Part shown: positions 38,553-47,556 of the stretch, in pieces
Position numbering within the stretch: the stretch's first letter is position 1
Layout of the letters: each line of letters starts with the position of its first letter
Source of the DNA: Billgrantia endophytica
GTDB taxonomy: Bacteria > Pseudomonadota > Gammaproteobacteria > Pseudomonadales > Halomonadaceae
Direction of reading: 5' to 3'
Length of the DNA stretch: 64,000 nucleotides
Assembly: GCF_002879615.1 (NCBI RefSeq)
Contig: NZ_PNRF01000012.1
Location: 255,659 to 319,658, forward strand
Notes under the pieces: generated by a model
Told to the model about the DNA's origin: nothing
Seen by the model: the letters and a program-made list of their open reading frames with translations, nothing else
Database searches by the model: none
Program-made: the position numbers and the translations under genes

Positions 38553-38822
38553 ATGCAGACCGTGATCCTGATCAGCCAGGTGCTGATGGGTCTTGCCCTC
38601 ATCCTGGCCTTCGTGCGCGTGGTGCGAGGTCCGAGCCTGCCCGACCGGGTGGTGGCGCTGGAGCTCTTCGCCAGCATCGTGGTGGGCATGGTGGGGCTTT
38701 ATGCCATCGCTACCGGGGTGTCGAGTTTCCTCGACGCTGCCATCGTCATCGCCCTGATGGGCTTTCTGGCGGCGATTGGCTTCGCCCGCTTTCTGGAGCG
38801 TGGGGGGCCGCGCGATGATTGA
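38553..38822 (+). CDS. mrpF: Mrp antiporter subunit F (operon 2)
   Basis: The 89-aa product has three helices and the VRVVRGPSLPDRVVALELFAS motif of MrpF. It lies 21 bp after mrpE and overlaps mrpG by 8 bp. Confidence 0.94.
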   Translation: MQTVILISQVLMGLALILAFVRVVRGPSLPDRVVALELFASIVVGMVGLYAIATGVSSFLDAAIVIALMGFLAAIGFARFLERGGPRDD

Positions 38823-39219
38823 CTTCATCAAGGGTACGCTCATGCTCTCCGGTGCGATCTTCACGTTGCTGGCGGCGATCGGCATCATACGCCTGCCGGA
38901 CCTGCTGACCCGAATGCACGCCACCACCAAGGCCGCGGCCCTGGGGGTGATCCTGATCATGCTGGCGGTAGCGTTGCACTTCGGTGAGGTCGGGGTGGTG
39001 GCACGCGCCTTCGCGATCATCGTGTTCATTATCATGACCGCCCCGGTGGCGGCCCACGTGATCGGTCGGGCCGGTTACTTCGTGGGTTCCAAGCTGTGGT
39101 CCGGTACCGTGAAGGATGAGCTTCGCCCCAACTACGACCCGTTGACCCATGAGCTGAAGAGCGGTCTTGAGACCGAGGCCAATGCCGTTCATCAGCCCAG
39201 GGAGAACGATACGCCCTGA
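38815..39219 (+). CDS. mrpG: Mrp antiporter subunit G (operon 2)
   Basis: The 134-aa product has three helices with IGIIRLPDLLTRMHATTKAAALGV and IMTAPVAAHVIGRAGY, the MrpG signatures. The start ATG 38815 overlaps mrpF; the acidic, hydrophilic tail of about 35 residues contrasts with the basic tail in operon 1. It ends operon 2, with a small CGCCCT/AGGGCG hairpin over its stop codon. Confidence 0.93.
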   Translation: MIDFIKGTLMLSGAIFTLLAAIGIIRLPDLLTRMHATTKAAALGVILIMLAVALHFGEVGVVARAFAIIVFIIMTAPVAAHVIGRAGYFVGSKLWSGTVKDELRPNYDPLTHELKSGLETEANAVHQPRENDTP

Positions 39220-39341
39220 TAGGGCGAAGGTGGACAGGGCGTCGTTTACAGAAATCGACGATTCCGGGGCTGGGCAGGCTGGCCTGGCGCCCGCTTCTGA
39301 GCCATCATCGGTGGCATTCGATGCCAAGGAATGCCGATATC

Positions 39342-40637
39342 ATGATACGCCATGTTTTTCCCGCCACTCTCTTGATAGCAATGCTGGCGGGCTGCCAGAG
39401 CAGCCCGGTTCAGGAGGCTTTCGCCGCTGACCCGGAAGCCAGTGCCGGGTCGGAACGGCAGACCAGCGCCGCCCGATCGTCAGCCCCCGAATCTCCTGCC
39501 GACAGTGAAGCCGCTTCACCGGCCGACTTCGGTGACTGGCTGGAGGGCTTTCGACGCGAAGCCCGGCAGGAGGGGATCCGTGACACGACCCTGGCACGTG
39601 CGCTGGACAATGTGCGCTACCGACCGAGGGTGATCGAACTGGATCGCTCGCAGCCGGAGTTCGTGCGCCCCATCTGGCAGTACCTGGACAGCGCCGTGTC
39701 GAACACCCGGATCAACCAGGGGCGCTCCAAGCTGGCCGAGCATCGCGATACCGCGCACCAGATGGAGCAGCGCTACGGCGTCCCAGCGGAAATCATCGTG
39801 TCCATCTGGGGGATCGAGAGCAACTACGGCGGTAACTTCGGGGACTTCTCCACCCTCGATGCGTTGGCGACGCTGGCCTTTGACGGTCGCCGGCGTGACT
39901 TTGCCCGGGGCGAGCTGCTGGCAGCCTTGCGGATCATCGACACGGGCGATATCCCGCCGGAGCGCATGGTCGGCTCCTGGGCTGGCGCCATGGGACATAC
40001 GCAATTCATACCCTCGAGTTTCGAGGCTTACGCCGTGGATGGCGATGGAGACGGCCGCCGCGATATCTGGGGCAGTATTCCCGATGTCATGGCTTCCACG
40101 GCCAACTACCTGGCGAGAGCCGGCTGGCAGGCCGGCGAACCATGGGGGATCGAAGTCCGGTTGCCGGATGATTTCGATTACGCCCAGACGGAGCTGGCGA
40201 CGCGTCGCACCAGTCGAGACTGGGCCGAGCAGGGCGTGCGCAGCGTCAGCGGGGATGCACTGCCCGATTTCTCCCAATCCTCCGTGCTGGCTCCGGCCGG
40301 AGCGCGTGGCCCGGCTTTCCTCGTAGGCCCCAACTATCGGGCTATCCTGCGCTACAACAACGCCACCAGCTACGCGCTGGCGGTAGGTACGCTGGCCAAC
40401 GAGATTGCCGGACGCGGTGGCATTCAGGCCAACTGGCCCCGCGACGAAGAGCCGTTGTCTCGCAACCAGGTGCGTGAGATGCAGCGAGCGCTCAATGACC
40501 GTGGCTTCGACGTGGGGACGCCCGACGGGGTCATGGGACCCAACACCCGCAGCGGGTTGCGCCAATACCAGCGTTCGATCGGCGCCACACCCGATGGTTT
40601 TGCCACCGTGCGGTTGCTGGAGCGGCTGCAACGTTGA
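39342..40637 (+). CDS. mltB: Lytic murein transglycosylase, MltB family lipoprotein
   Basis: The 431-aa product has a lipoprotein signal ending LAGC (Cys18), a low-complexity Ser/Ala/Glu linker, an SLT2 catalytic domain with the general acid Glu159 in WGIESNYGG and the GAMGHTQFIPSSF motif, and a C-terminal peptidoglycan-binding domain (residues 375-431, NDRGFDVGTPDGVMGPNTR). It cleaves glycan strands to 1,6-anhydromuropeptides, the substrates later recycled by murU/amgK. AAGGA at 39326 fits ATG 39342 better than ATG 39321. Confidence 0.93.
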   Translation: MIRHVFPATLLIAMLAGCQSSPVQEAFAADPEASAGSERQTSAARSSAPESPADSEAASPADFGDWLEGFRREARQEGIRDTTLARALDNVRYRPRVIELDRSQPEFVRPIWQYLDSAVSNTRINQGRSKLAEHRDTAHQMEQRYGVPAEIIVSIWGIESNYGGNFGDFSTLDALATLAFDGRRRDFARGELLAALRIIDTGDIPPERMVGSWAGAMGHTQFIPSSFEAYAVDGDGDGRRDIWGSIPDVMASTANYLARAGWQAGEPWGIEVRLPDDFDYAQTELATRRTSRDWAEQGVRSVSGDALPDFSQSSVLAPAGARGPAFLVGPNYRAILRYNNATSYALAVGTLANEIAGRGGIQANWPRDEEPLSRNQVREMQRALNDRGFDVGTPDGVMGPNTRSGLRQYQRSIGATPDGFATVRLLERLQR

Positions 40638-40646
40638 CCAAGCGGC

Positions 40647-40674
40647 GACGCCTCACCCGGAAGGGTGAGGCGTC
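40647..40674. terminator. Hairpin between mltB and the convergent PRC-barrel-like gene
   Basis: A perfect 12-bp stem (GACGCCTCACCC / GGGTGAGGCGTC) with a GGAA tetraloop lies 10 bp after mltB. There is no T-tract, but the position between convergent genes supports termination. Confidence 0.6.
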
Positions 40675-40708
40675 GTCAATCATCTGGCTGGACGTCACGG
40701 GCACTGAT

Positions 40709-41296
40709 TCAGTCGCGACGGCTCCAGTCGTCCAGGGTCTCGCTGATCGCTCTTCCGGCACGCTCGGCGCCCTGCTGGGTGCGCTCCCAGGCGCTCTCGG
40801 CCCCCTCGCCGATGCGGTCGGCACCTTCCCGGGTCTGGTGCCAGGCGCTTTCGGCACCCTCGCCGGCCGTGTGCCAGGCATCACGTGCGCGTTGCCGGGC
40901 CATGTCCCACCACTGCTGGTCATAGCGCGGCATGGCGTCAAGCGCCTCTTCATCAGCGTCGACGATCACGTCATGGGCGGTATCGCCATCCTCTTCATGG
41001 GTGACCAGCCGGTAGTGGGCATTGGTGATGACCAGGTGATCGCCATTCTGTCCTATCGTGGTGTCCGATTGCACCACCAGCGCGTGGACCTGCATGTCAT
41101 CACCGAGCAGTATGTCAACGACAGCGCTGGGCTGACTGTCCGGGGCGGCCTCGAAGTGAACCTCGGCGTCGAGGATGGTCCTGGCCGAATAGAGGCCTTG
41201 GGGATCGAACTGGGCCTGGGCCCCGATGGTGAGCCCGGCGACCAGCATGCCGACGGAAGCGGCCAGGGTCGTCCTTGTCAAGCGGCGCTGTGTCAT
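40709..41296 (-). CDS. Exported PRC-barrel-like protein with C-terminal helical repeats
   Basis: The 195-aa product has a signal peptide ending AQA near residue 28. A beta-rich region (FDPQGLYSARTILDAEVHF through HDVIVDAD) looks like a PRC barrel. From residue 145 two 18-residue units (GEGAESAWHQTREGADRI and GEGAESAWERTQQGAERA) form an amphipathic helix. The role is unknown; similar proteins occur in the periplasm or outer membrane of halophiles. It is convergent with mltB. Confidence 0.75.
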   Translation of the reverse strand: MTQRRLTRTTLAASVGMLVAGLTIGAQAQFDPQGLYSARTILDAEVHFEAAPDSQPSAVVDILLGDDMQVHALVVQSDTTIGQNGDHLVITNAHYRLVTHEEDGDTAHDVIVDADEEALDAMPRYDQQWWDMARQRARDAWHTAGEGAESAWHQTREGADRIGEGAESAWERTQQGAERAGRAISETLDDWSRRD

Positions 41297-41456
41297 AGGA
41301 TGTCCTCCTTTTCCTCGGTGACCCGTTCAGTGTAGCCGATGTGAGAACATGACTTCCTCACGCCGCCGGCCTGCTGGGCTTCGGTCAGCGAGAGCCGTGG
41401 AACCTGTCAGGCGCGGCGAGGTCCATCTAGGCGATCCATCAATAGGGAGTCCATTC

Positions 41457-42050
41457 ATGAAAGGAAGCATCCTGCGTTACCCATTCAAGCGCTGGGCGAG
41501 CGGACGGCTGGGCCTGGCAGGCGCCACCTTGTTGCTGCTGGCAGCCGGCGCGTCCCAGGGCGCTGCTGCCGACGACAAGACGGTGTTCGGATGGGTGGAG
41601 AAAGGGACGCTGGAGCCTTGGGGAGTCGAGGTGAAGGCCAAGCTCGACAGTGGCGCCCTCACGTCCTCTCTCGACGCTCGCGACATCGAAACCTTCGAGA
41701 AGGAGGATGAGGAGTGGGTGCGCTTTCGCCTGGAACTCGAGGACGAGTCGAACGGTGAGACCTTCTCCGAGGTCCTGGAAATGCCGGTCTATCGGGACAT
41801 CCGGGTGCGTGGAGCCGGCGGACGGGACGAGCGTCCCGTGGTGCTCATGAAAGTCTGTATGGGCGACACCATCTACGAGGAGCAATTCAGCCTTCGTGAC
41901 CGTGGCGAGATGCACTATCCGCTTCTGCTGGGACGCCGCTCCATCGGGCATCTGGGCCTTCTCGACGTGACCCGTACCTTCCTCAACTCGCCGGAGTGCG
42001 GCGAGGACGCCGCTGTGATGCGCTACGAGGAGGAGGAAGAGGATGAGTGA
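41457..42050 (+). CDS. Retropepsin-like putative zinc/aspartic protease (PF05618 type)
   Basis: The 197-aa product has a signal peptide (about residues 1-40) and an Asp-Ser-Gly-Ala active-site motif at Asp64 (KAKLDSGALTSSLDA), as in the ATP-dependent zinc protease/RimB-like retropepsin family. An LLLGRRSIGHLGLLDVTRTF segment closes the fold, and the C terminus is strongly acidic. AGGGAG precedes the ATG. The exported form differs from the cytoplasmic RimB beside rimK; the substrate is unknown. Confidence 0.85.
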   Translation: MKGSILRYPFKRWASGRLGLAGATLLLLAAGASQGAAADDKTVFGWVEKGTLEPWGVEVKAKLDSGALTSSLDARDIETFEKEDEEWVRFRLELEDESNGETFSEVLEMPVYRDIRVRGAGGRDERPVVLMKVCMGDTIYEEQFSLRDRGEMHYPLLLGRRSIGHLGLLDVTRTFLNSPECGEDAAVMRYEEEEEDE

Positions 42051-42067
42051 TGCACTTCCTCCCACAC

Positions 42068-42781
42068 CTAGAAGAGCCGGGCGAGCAGGGCCGTGACCGC
42101 CGTTTCGACGCGCAGAATACGCGGTCCCAGGTGAATGCCTTCACAGCCCGCCTCGAGTAGTCGCTCGACCTCGAATGGTATGAATCCACCCTCCGGGCCC
42201 ACCAGCAGGAGGGTGGGTTCGTTGATGCCGCGAGGACATGCTCGTGCCATGCCGGGATGCGCGAGCAGGCCGCGCCGCCCCTCGATCAGCGCCGGCAACT
42301 GCTCCTCGACGAAGGGGCGGAAACCCTTGGCCAGCGTTACCGTGGGCATCACGGTGTCCCGGGCCTGCTCCAGGCCCAGCACGAGATGGGCAAGAATCTT
42401 CTCCGGCGCGAGCTCGGGCGACTGCCAGTAACTCTTTTCCACCCGCTGCGTGTGCAGCAGCGTGACCTGTTTCACGCCGAGCGCCGTGAGGTGCTCCAGG
42501 CTTCTGGCCAACATGCGCGGACGCGGCAGCGCGAGTATGAGGTGCACCGGCAACGGCGGCGGTGGCGGAGCGTCCAGGGCTCCCAGGGAAAAGCAGGCTT
42601 CCCGGTCGCTCAGTGACATCAGCTCGCCATGGCCGATACCGCCCCCTTCGACGCCCAGCGTGAACCGGTCGCCGACTCTTGCCCTGTGTATCTCCTTGAG
42701 GTGGCGCAGGCGACGGGGGTCGTGGATACGTGCCAGTCGGCTGTGTTCGATCTCTTCGGGAGCAAGCAGTATCAAGTTCAT
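42068..42781 (-). CDS. rsmE: 16S rRNA (uracil-1498-N3)-methyltransferase
   Basis: The 237-aa product has an N-terminal PUA-like domain (residues 15-70) and a SPOUT methyltransferase domain with LILALPRPRMLARSLEHLTALGV, LLVGPEGGF and the C-terminal LGPRILRVETAV knot. It methylates U1498 in the 30S decoding region. It is convergent with the retropepsin-like gene, 17 bp apart. Confidence 0.95.
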   Translation of the reverse strand: MNLILLAPEEIEHSRLARIHDPRRLRHLKEIHRARVGDRFTLGVEGGGIGHGELMSLSDREACFSLGALDAPPPPPLPVHLILALPRPRMLARSLEHLTALGVKQVTLLHTQRVEKSYWQSPELAPEKILAHLVLGLEQARDTVMPTVTLAKGFRPFVEEQLPALIEGRRGLLAHPGMARACPRGINEPTLLLVGPEGGFIPFEVERLLEAGCEGIHLGPRILRVETAVTALLARLF

Positions 42782-42877
42782 CGGGTCTCGTTATGCCGGT
42801 TCGATTTGCAAGGGCCGTGGCGCGGTGCACAATAGCATCACAGGGCAAGTCTGCCTTTCATGACGAGGAGTGCCACC

Positions 42878-43372
42878 GTGCGCGTGATTCGCAAGTATGC
42901 CAACCGTAGGCTCTATGATACGCAACAGAGTCGCTACGTGACGCTCGAGGACCTGCGTCGTCTGATTCTCGACGAGGAGCCCTTCCGGGTCGAGGATGCG
43001 AAGTCCGGGGAAGATCTCACCCGCACCATCCTGTTGTCGATCATCATCGAGCAGGAGCAGGCTGACGGGGAGTCCGAGGTTTTCTCGAATGACCTGCTGG
43101 CGCAGTTCATTCGTGTCTACGATATGGCACAGCCCCTCCCCCTGGCACGCTACCTGGAGCAGGGCACGCAGCTGATGCTCGAGCAGCAGAAACGCATGCA
43201 GGACCAGTGGAAACAGGCCATGCGCCACTCGCCCATGGACCTGATGCGCGAGATGGCCGAGGAAAACATGCGTTTCTGGCAGAAGACCATTGGCCAGGGC
43301 CAGGCCAATGCCGATGAGAAAGACGATGGAAAGGATGATGAGAAGACGGACGACGAGCCCGGGAAGTCCTGA
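42878..43372 (+). CDS. phaR: Polyhydroxyalkanoate synthesis regulator PhaR
   Basis: The 164-aa product has the N-terminal PHB accumulation regulator domain (VIRKYANRRLYDTQQSRYVTLEDL), then the second conserved block LLSIIIEQEQ, and a long charged tail. PhaR represses phasin genes and binds PHA granules. The GTG at 42878 is chosen over ATG 42860 because GAGGAG lies 7 bases upstream and the product then starts MRVIRKYANRRLYDT like its relatives. No pha synthesis gene is adjacent. Confidence 0.92.
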   Translation: MRVIRKYANRRLYDTQQSRYVTLEDLRRLILDEEPFRVEDAKSGEDLTRTILLSIIIEQEQADGESEVFSNDLLAQFIRVYDMAQPLPLARYLEQGTQLMLEQQKRMQDQWKQAMRHSPMDLMREMAEENMRFWQKTIGQGQANADEKDDGKDDEKTDDEPGKS

Positions 43373-43401
43373 GCGGGGCGGCGTCGGCGTCGGCTTTCTG
43401 A

Positions 43402-43482
43402 CATAATGCCGCGACGTTTTCCACGCCCGTTTTCACGAAGCCGGGCGTTTTGCCAAGCCAGGCTTCGTCAAAGCCCGGCTTC
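43402..43482 (+). promoter_or_regulatory. purD promoter and leader with alternative hairpins
   Basis: TGACATAAT at 43399-43407 looks like an extended -10. Downstream, ACGCCCG/CGGGCGT (43423-43448) followed by TTTT resembles a terminator. Its 3' arm overlaps arm A (43435-43446), which can instead pair with GGCTTCGT (43461-43468) or with GCCCGGCTTC (43473-43482). These pairings exclude each other, as in an attenuator. The terminator might instead serve phaR. Confidence 0.4.
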
Positions 43483-43510
43483 ACCTAGTCAGAGATAGGT
43501 AGTGTAACGG

Positions 43511-44806
43511 ATGAAGGTTCTGATCATCGGCGGCGGTGGCCGCGAGCATGCCCTGGCCTGGAAGGTCGCCCAATCTCCTCGCGTCGAGGGGGTCTTCGTG
43601 GCGCCCGGTAACGCCGGGACGGCCCGGGAGCCGGGGTTGACCAACGTCGCCATCGATGTGGACGACCTGACTGGCCTGTTGGCATTCGCGCGGAAAGAAG
43701 GTATCGAACTGACGATCGTCGGTCCCGAGGCGCCGCTGGTGGCGGGTGTGGTCGATCGCTTCCGTGAGGCGGGTCTTGTCATCTTCGGACCGACTCAGGG
43801 CGCCGCTCGACTCGAGGGGTCGAAATCCTTCACCAAGGACTTCCTGGCTCGCCACGCCATCCCCACGGCGGCCTATCGTACCTTCACCGACGTCGAGCCG
43901 GCACTCGCCTACCTGGCCGAGCAAGGCGCGCCGATCGTGATCAAGGCCGACGGCCTGGCGGCGGGCAAGGGCGTCATCGTCGCCATGACCCTGGCCGAGG
44001 CCGAGGCGGCCGTGCGCGACATGCTGGAAGCCAACGCCTTTGGCGACGCGGGAGCGAGAGTGGTGATCGAGGAGTTCCTCGAGGGCGAGGAGGCCAGCTT
44101 CATCGTCATGGTGGATGGCAAGACCGTGCTGCCCATGGCGACCAGTCAGGATCACAAGCGGGCGCTGGACGGTGACGAAGGACCCAATACCGGCGGCATG
44201 GGGGCGTACTCGCCAGCACCGGTCGTGACCGACACGGTATACGAGCGGGTCATGGAACAGGTCATCATGCCCACGGTATCCGGCATGGCGGCAGAGGGGC
44301 ACCCCTATACCGGCTTCCTCTACGCGGGCCTGATGATCGATACCGACGGCAACCCCAAGGTCATCGAGTACAATTGTCGCTTCGGCGACCCGGAAACCCA
44401 GCCGATCATGCTGCGTCTCCAGTCCGACCTGGCCGAACTGTGTCTGGCGGGGGCCCGGGGGAGGCTGGCCGGCCAGACCTGCGACTGGGACCCGCGGGTT
44501 GCCGTGGGCGTCGTGCTGGCGGCGGGCGGCTATCCGGGAAGCTATCGGAAGGGCGAGGTCATCGACGGGCTCGAGGCCGCCGAAGCGACGGGCTGTAAGG
44601 TCTTTCACGCCGGAACGGCCGACAATGGACGGGGCGAGGTCGTCACCGCGGGCGGTCGCGTACTCTGTGTCACGGCGCTGGGTGACGGAGCCTCCCAGGC
44701 ACGAGACATGGCGTATGAAGGCGTTGCATCGATTCAGTGGGCCGATGTTCAGTACCGTCGCGACATTGCATTCCGGGCGGTTGCCCGTGAACGTCAAGCC
44801 GATTGA
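43511..44806 (+). CDS. purD: Phosphoribosylamine--glycine ligase
   Basis: The 431-aa product has the usual GARS length and ATP-grasp motifs: [18 protein letters not shown], the ATP-binding [23 protein letters not shown] and [12 protein letters not shown]. It makes glycinamide ribonucleotide in step 2 of purine synthesis. The usual partner purH is not adjacent in this window, and no PurR-like box was noticed. Confidence 0.97.
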   Translation: MKVLIIGGGGREHALAWKVAQSPRVEGVFVAPGNAGTAREPGLTNVAIDVDDLTGLLAFARKEGIELTIVGPEAPLVAGVVDRFREAGLVIFGPTQGAARLEGSKSFTKDFLARHAIPTAAYRTFTDVEPALAYLAEQGAPIVIKADGLAAGKGVIVAMTLAEAEAAVRDMLEANAFGDAGARVVIEEFLEGEEASFIVMVDGKTVLPMATSQDHKRALDGDEGPNTGGMGAYSPAPVVTDTVYERVMEQVIMPTVSGMAAEGHPYTGFLYAGLMIDTDGNPKVIEYNCRFGDPETQPIMLRLQSDLAELCLAGARGRLAGQTCDWDPRVAVGVVLAAGGYPGSYRKGEVIDGLEAAEATGCKVFHAGTADNGRGEVVTAGGRVLCVTALGDGASQARDMAYEGVASIQWADVQYRRDIAFRAVARERQAD

Positions 44807-44850
44807 TGACGGCAAGGCAAAACGATCGACAACACTATCAGGGAGCGTGA

Positions 44851-45294
44851 ATGGATCGGATCACAGTGGAGTTTCCTCGAGGCGTCTGGCGACATTCGCA
44901 TACCCTGAGCGTTCGCATCGGCGACATGAACCATGCACGGCACCTTGGTCATGACACGCTGATATCGCTGCTGCAGGAAGCGCGAGCGGCAGCCCTCGTC
45001 ACGCTGGGCGTCGATGAACGGAATATCGGGGGATATCCCGCGCTGGTGGCCGAGCTTGCCGTGCAGTATCACTCCGAGACCCGTTGGCCGGATATGCTGG
45101 AGATCGAAACGGCTATTCCGGTACCGGAAGGAAAGGGGCTGCGGGTCTTCCATCGAGTGACGCATCGCGCCGACCGGCGCCTGGCGGCGACCGCGATGCT
45201 GACGCTGCTGCTTGTCGATCCTTCCCGTGGCGGTAAGGTGGTGCCATTGCCGGAGTGTCTCGTATCCCGTCTGGCATCGGGGACGAGCGCCTGA
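44851..45294 (+). CDS. 4HBT-type acyl-CoA thioesterase
   Basis: The 147-aa product has the hot-dog-fold signature DMNHARHLGHDTLISLLQEAR, with Asp25 as the likely catalytic residue, and a central strand ALVAELAVQYHSETRWPD typical of 4-hydroxybenzoyl-CoA thioesterase relatives. Its substrate cannot be told from sequence. It lies between purD and the phosphoribulokinase gene, 15 bp before the latter, so the two probably share a transcript. Confidence 0.85.
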   Translation: MDRITVEFPRGVWRHSHTLSVRIGDMNHARHLGHDTLISLLQEARAAALVTLGVDERNIGGYPALVAELAVQYHSETRWPDMLEIETAIPVPEGKGLRVFHRVTHRADRRLAATAMLTLLLVDPSRGGKVVPLPECLVSRLASGTSA

Positions 45295-45309
45295 TGAAGG
45301 GAGTATCCG

Positions 45310-46182
45310 ATGTCTCGTGAGTATCCGATCATTGCCGTGACCGGCTCCTCCGGGGCCGGCACCACCACGGTGAAACGCACCTTCGAGCGGATGTTTGCCA
45401 GGGAAGACGTCCATGCCGCCAGCGTCGATGGCGATGCCTTTCATCGTTATACCCGGGATGAGCTGGCGCGCATCTTTCGTGAAGAGCCCGAGCGCAAGGA
45501 TGAACTCTCGCACTTCGCGGTGGAGGCCAACCTGCTCGATCGCCTCGAGGCGCTGTTCCAGGAATATGGCGAGCAGGGCAGCGGTACCTTCCGGCACTAC
45601 ATCCATGCCGAGGACAAGCAGATGATCGAGGCCGGCTGTCAGGTCGGCACCTTCACCGAATGGCAGCCGCTACCCTGTGGTACCGATCTGCTTTTCTATG
45701 AAGGGCTGCATGGCGGGCTGGTCACCGCCGAGCACGATATCGCCCGGCATGTCGACCTGCTGGTCGGCGTGGCCCCGACCATGAACCTGGAATGGATCCA
45801 GAAGATCGACCGTGACATCAAGCTTCGCGGCTACTCCCAGGAGGCGGTGATCGATACCATCCTGGGGCGCATGGGCGACTATGTTCGCTATATCCAGCCG
45901 CAGTTCTCGCGCACGCACATCAATTTCCAGCGCGTCCCCACGGTGGATACCTCCAACCCCTTCGAGGTGCAGGACATACCCAATGATGCGGAGTCATTCG
46001 TGGTCATCCGCTTTCGCGACCCCTCGACCGTGGACTTCCCCTGGTTGCTGGCGATGATCCAGGACGCCTTCATGAGCCGCCCCCATACGCTGGTGGTGCC
46101 GGGCGCCAGGATGTCATTGGCCATCGAACTGATCCTGGCGCCGCTGGTACGCCATCTGCTTGCCCAGCGGCGCTTTCGCTGA
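45310..46182 (+). CDS. prkB: Phosphoribulokinase (PrkB type)
   Basis: The 290-aa product has the P-loop GSSGAGTTT at residues 12-20, DGDAFHRYTRDEL, and FYEGLHGGLV of the phosphoribulokinase/uridine kinase superfamily, and matches E. coli PrkB in length. E. coli PrkB is a phosphoribulokinase paralogue in a bacterium without RuBisCO; its role there is uncertain. No Calvin-cycle gene is present here. GAAGGGAG precedes the ATG. Confidence 0.93.
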   Translation: MSREYPIIAVTGSSGAGTTTVKRTFERMFAREDVHAASVDGDAFHRYTRDELARIFREEPERKDELSHFAVEANLLDRLEALFQEYGEQGSGTFRHYIHAEDKQMIEAGCQVGTFTEWQPLPCGTDLLFYEGLHGGLVTAEHDIARHVDLLVGVAPTMNLEWIQKIDRDIKLRGYSQEAVIDTILGRMGDYVRYIQPQFSRTHINFQRVPTVDTSNPFEVQDIPNDAESFVVIRFRDPSTVDFPWLLAMIQDAFMSRPHTLVVPGARMSLAIELILAPLVRHLLAQRRFR

Positions 46183-46250
46183 ACCCTTCCTCCTCGACCC
46201 AACCGCCGCCATACTGACGCGCAACATGACACGACAGGAGCGCGAGACCG

Positions 46251-46592
46251 ATGGATTGCCTGTTCTGCAAGATCGTCAACCGCGGGATTCCCGCCGATAT
46301 CGTCCATGAGGACGAGCACGTGCTGGCGTTCAGCGATATCAACCCCCAGGCGCCGACGCACATCCTCATCATACCCAGGCAGCATATCGCCACCCTCAAT
46401 GACATCGAGATGGCCGACCTGGCACTGATGGGCCGACTGCAGTACACCGCAGCCAGGCTGGCCAGGGAGCGGGGCTTCGCCGAGGATGGCTACCGGGTGG
46501 TGATGAACTGCAATGACCATGGCGGCCAGACGGTCTATCATATTCATATGCACCTGATGGGCGGTCGACGCTTTACTTGGCCGGCTGGCTAG
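46251..46592 (+). CDS. hinT: HIT family nucleotide-binding protein (HinT type)
   Basis: The 113-aa product has the histidine triad HIHMH (His97, His99, His101) and the N-terminal CLFCKIVNRGIPADIVHED motif. HinT hydrolyses adenosine phosphoramidates. It starts after ACAGGAGCG. A CGCCACC/GGTGGCG hairpin at 46657-46675 may terminate it. Confidence 0.94.
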   Translation: MDCLFCKIVNRGIPADIVHEDEHVLAFSDINPQAPTHILIIPRQHIATLNDIEMADLALMGRLQYTAARLARERGFAEDGYRVVMNCNDHGGQTVYHIHMHLMGGRRFTWPAG

Positions 46593-46766
46593 CCGGCGCT
46601 TTGCGGTGAAAATCGCGCGCGTCGAGGCGTTCGACGCATCAGGTGCATACCAGGGGCGCCACCTTCAGGGTGGCGTTGCGGTATCCATGCCGAGGTATCC
46701 AGGCGACCCGTGCCTGGGTTGGGCCCGCTACCAGTCTTGACGGCCAGTTCTGTAACAGGGAGTGAC

Positions 46767-47411
46767 ATGAACCGCAAGCTTACCCGAGCCGACACGATGA
46801 TCCATCAGTTCGATACCGTGCTGCGCACCCTGCTGCCCCATGCGGCGCGTTCCTCACGCCCCTCGCCGGTCGCGCCGGATGTGCAGGATGACGAGATGAC
46901 AGTGGAAGAGCGCCGCCACTCGGAAGGGTTGATGCGTATCAATCACACTGGCGAGGTCTGCGCGCAGGCGCTCTATCAGGGGCAGGGGTTCACCGCCAAG
47001 CTGCCCCGGGTACGGGAGCAGATGGAGCAGTCCGCCCAGGAGGAGATCGACCATCTGGCATGGTGCGATGAGCGCCTGCAGGAGCTGGGCGGCCATGCCA
47101 GTGTGCTCAACCCGCTATTCTATGCGGCGTCCTTCGGGCTGGGCGCGGTGGCCGGTGTGGTGGGTGACCGTGTCAGCCTCGGCTTCGTGGCGGCGACCGA
47201 GGAGCAGGTGGGCAAGCACCTGAACGAGCATCTTGAAACCCTGCCGCCCGGCGATCATCGCTCCCGTGCCGTGCTACGGCAAATGGCCATCGACGAGGCC
47301 CACCACGCCCAGCTGGCGCTGGAAGCCGGTGGAGCCCGCTTCCCCGCGCCGGTGAAGTTCGGCATGTCGCTGATGTCCAAGGTGATGACCAAGAGCGTCT
47401 ATCGAATCTGA
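46767..47411 (+). CDS. coq7: 2-nonaprenyl-3-methyl-6-methoxy-1,4-benzoquinol hydroxylase (Coq7)
   Basis: The 214-aa product is a di-iron hydroxylase of ubiquinone synthesis. The two ExxH-type iron motifs are EEIDHLAW and IDEAHHAQL, with Glu residues in [14 protein letters not shown] and [13 protein letters not shown]. The start MNRKLTRAD is favoured by AGGGAG at 46757; an upstream in-frame start would add 19 residues. In pseudomonads coq7 also lies beside a HIT-family gene and an OsmC-like gene. Confidence 0.95.
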   Translation: MNRKLTRADTMIHQFDTVLRTLLPHAARSSRPSPVAPDVQDDEMTVEERRHSEGLMRINHTGEVCAQALYQGQGFTAKLPRVREQMEQSAQEEIDHLAWCDERLQELGGHASVLNPLFYAASFGLGAVAGVVGDRVSLGFVAATEEQVGKHLNEHLETLPPGDHRSRAVLRQMAIDEAHHAQLALEAGGARFPAPVKFGMSLMSKVMTKSVYRI

Positions 47412-47556
47412 GCGTTTGCCATGAGCGTTGATATCCACCCGCGCTTCATCGATATCGCCCGAGGCGCAATACCCTGCCCGCTTCGCTCCTATCTCGCCCT
47501 CCACGTGTGGCGCCACATGGACGCCCCGCCGCCATGACGGCAAGGCATCCGCACAT

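Noticed and set aside
47412..47556. Small open frame starting at the ATG just after coq7
   Set aside because: It is short, lacks a ribosome site and shows no conserved pattern.
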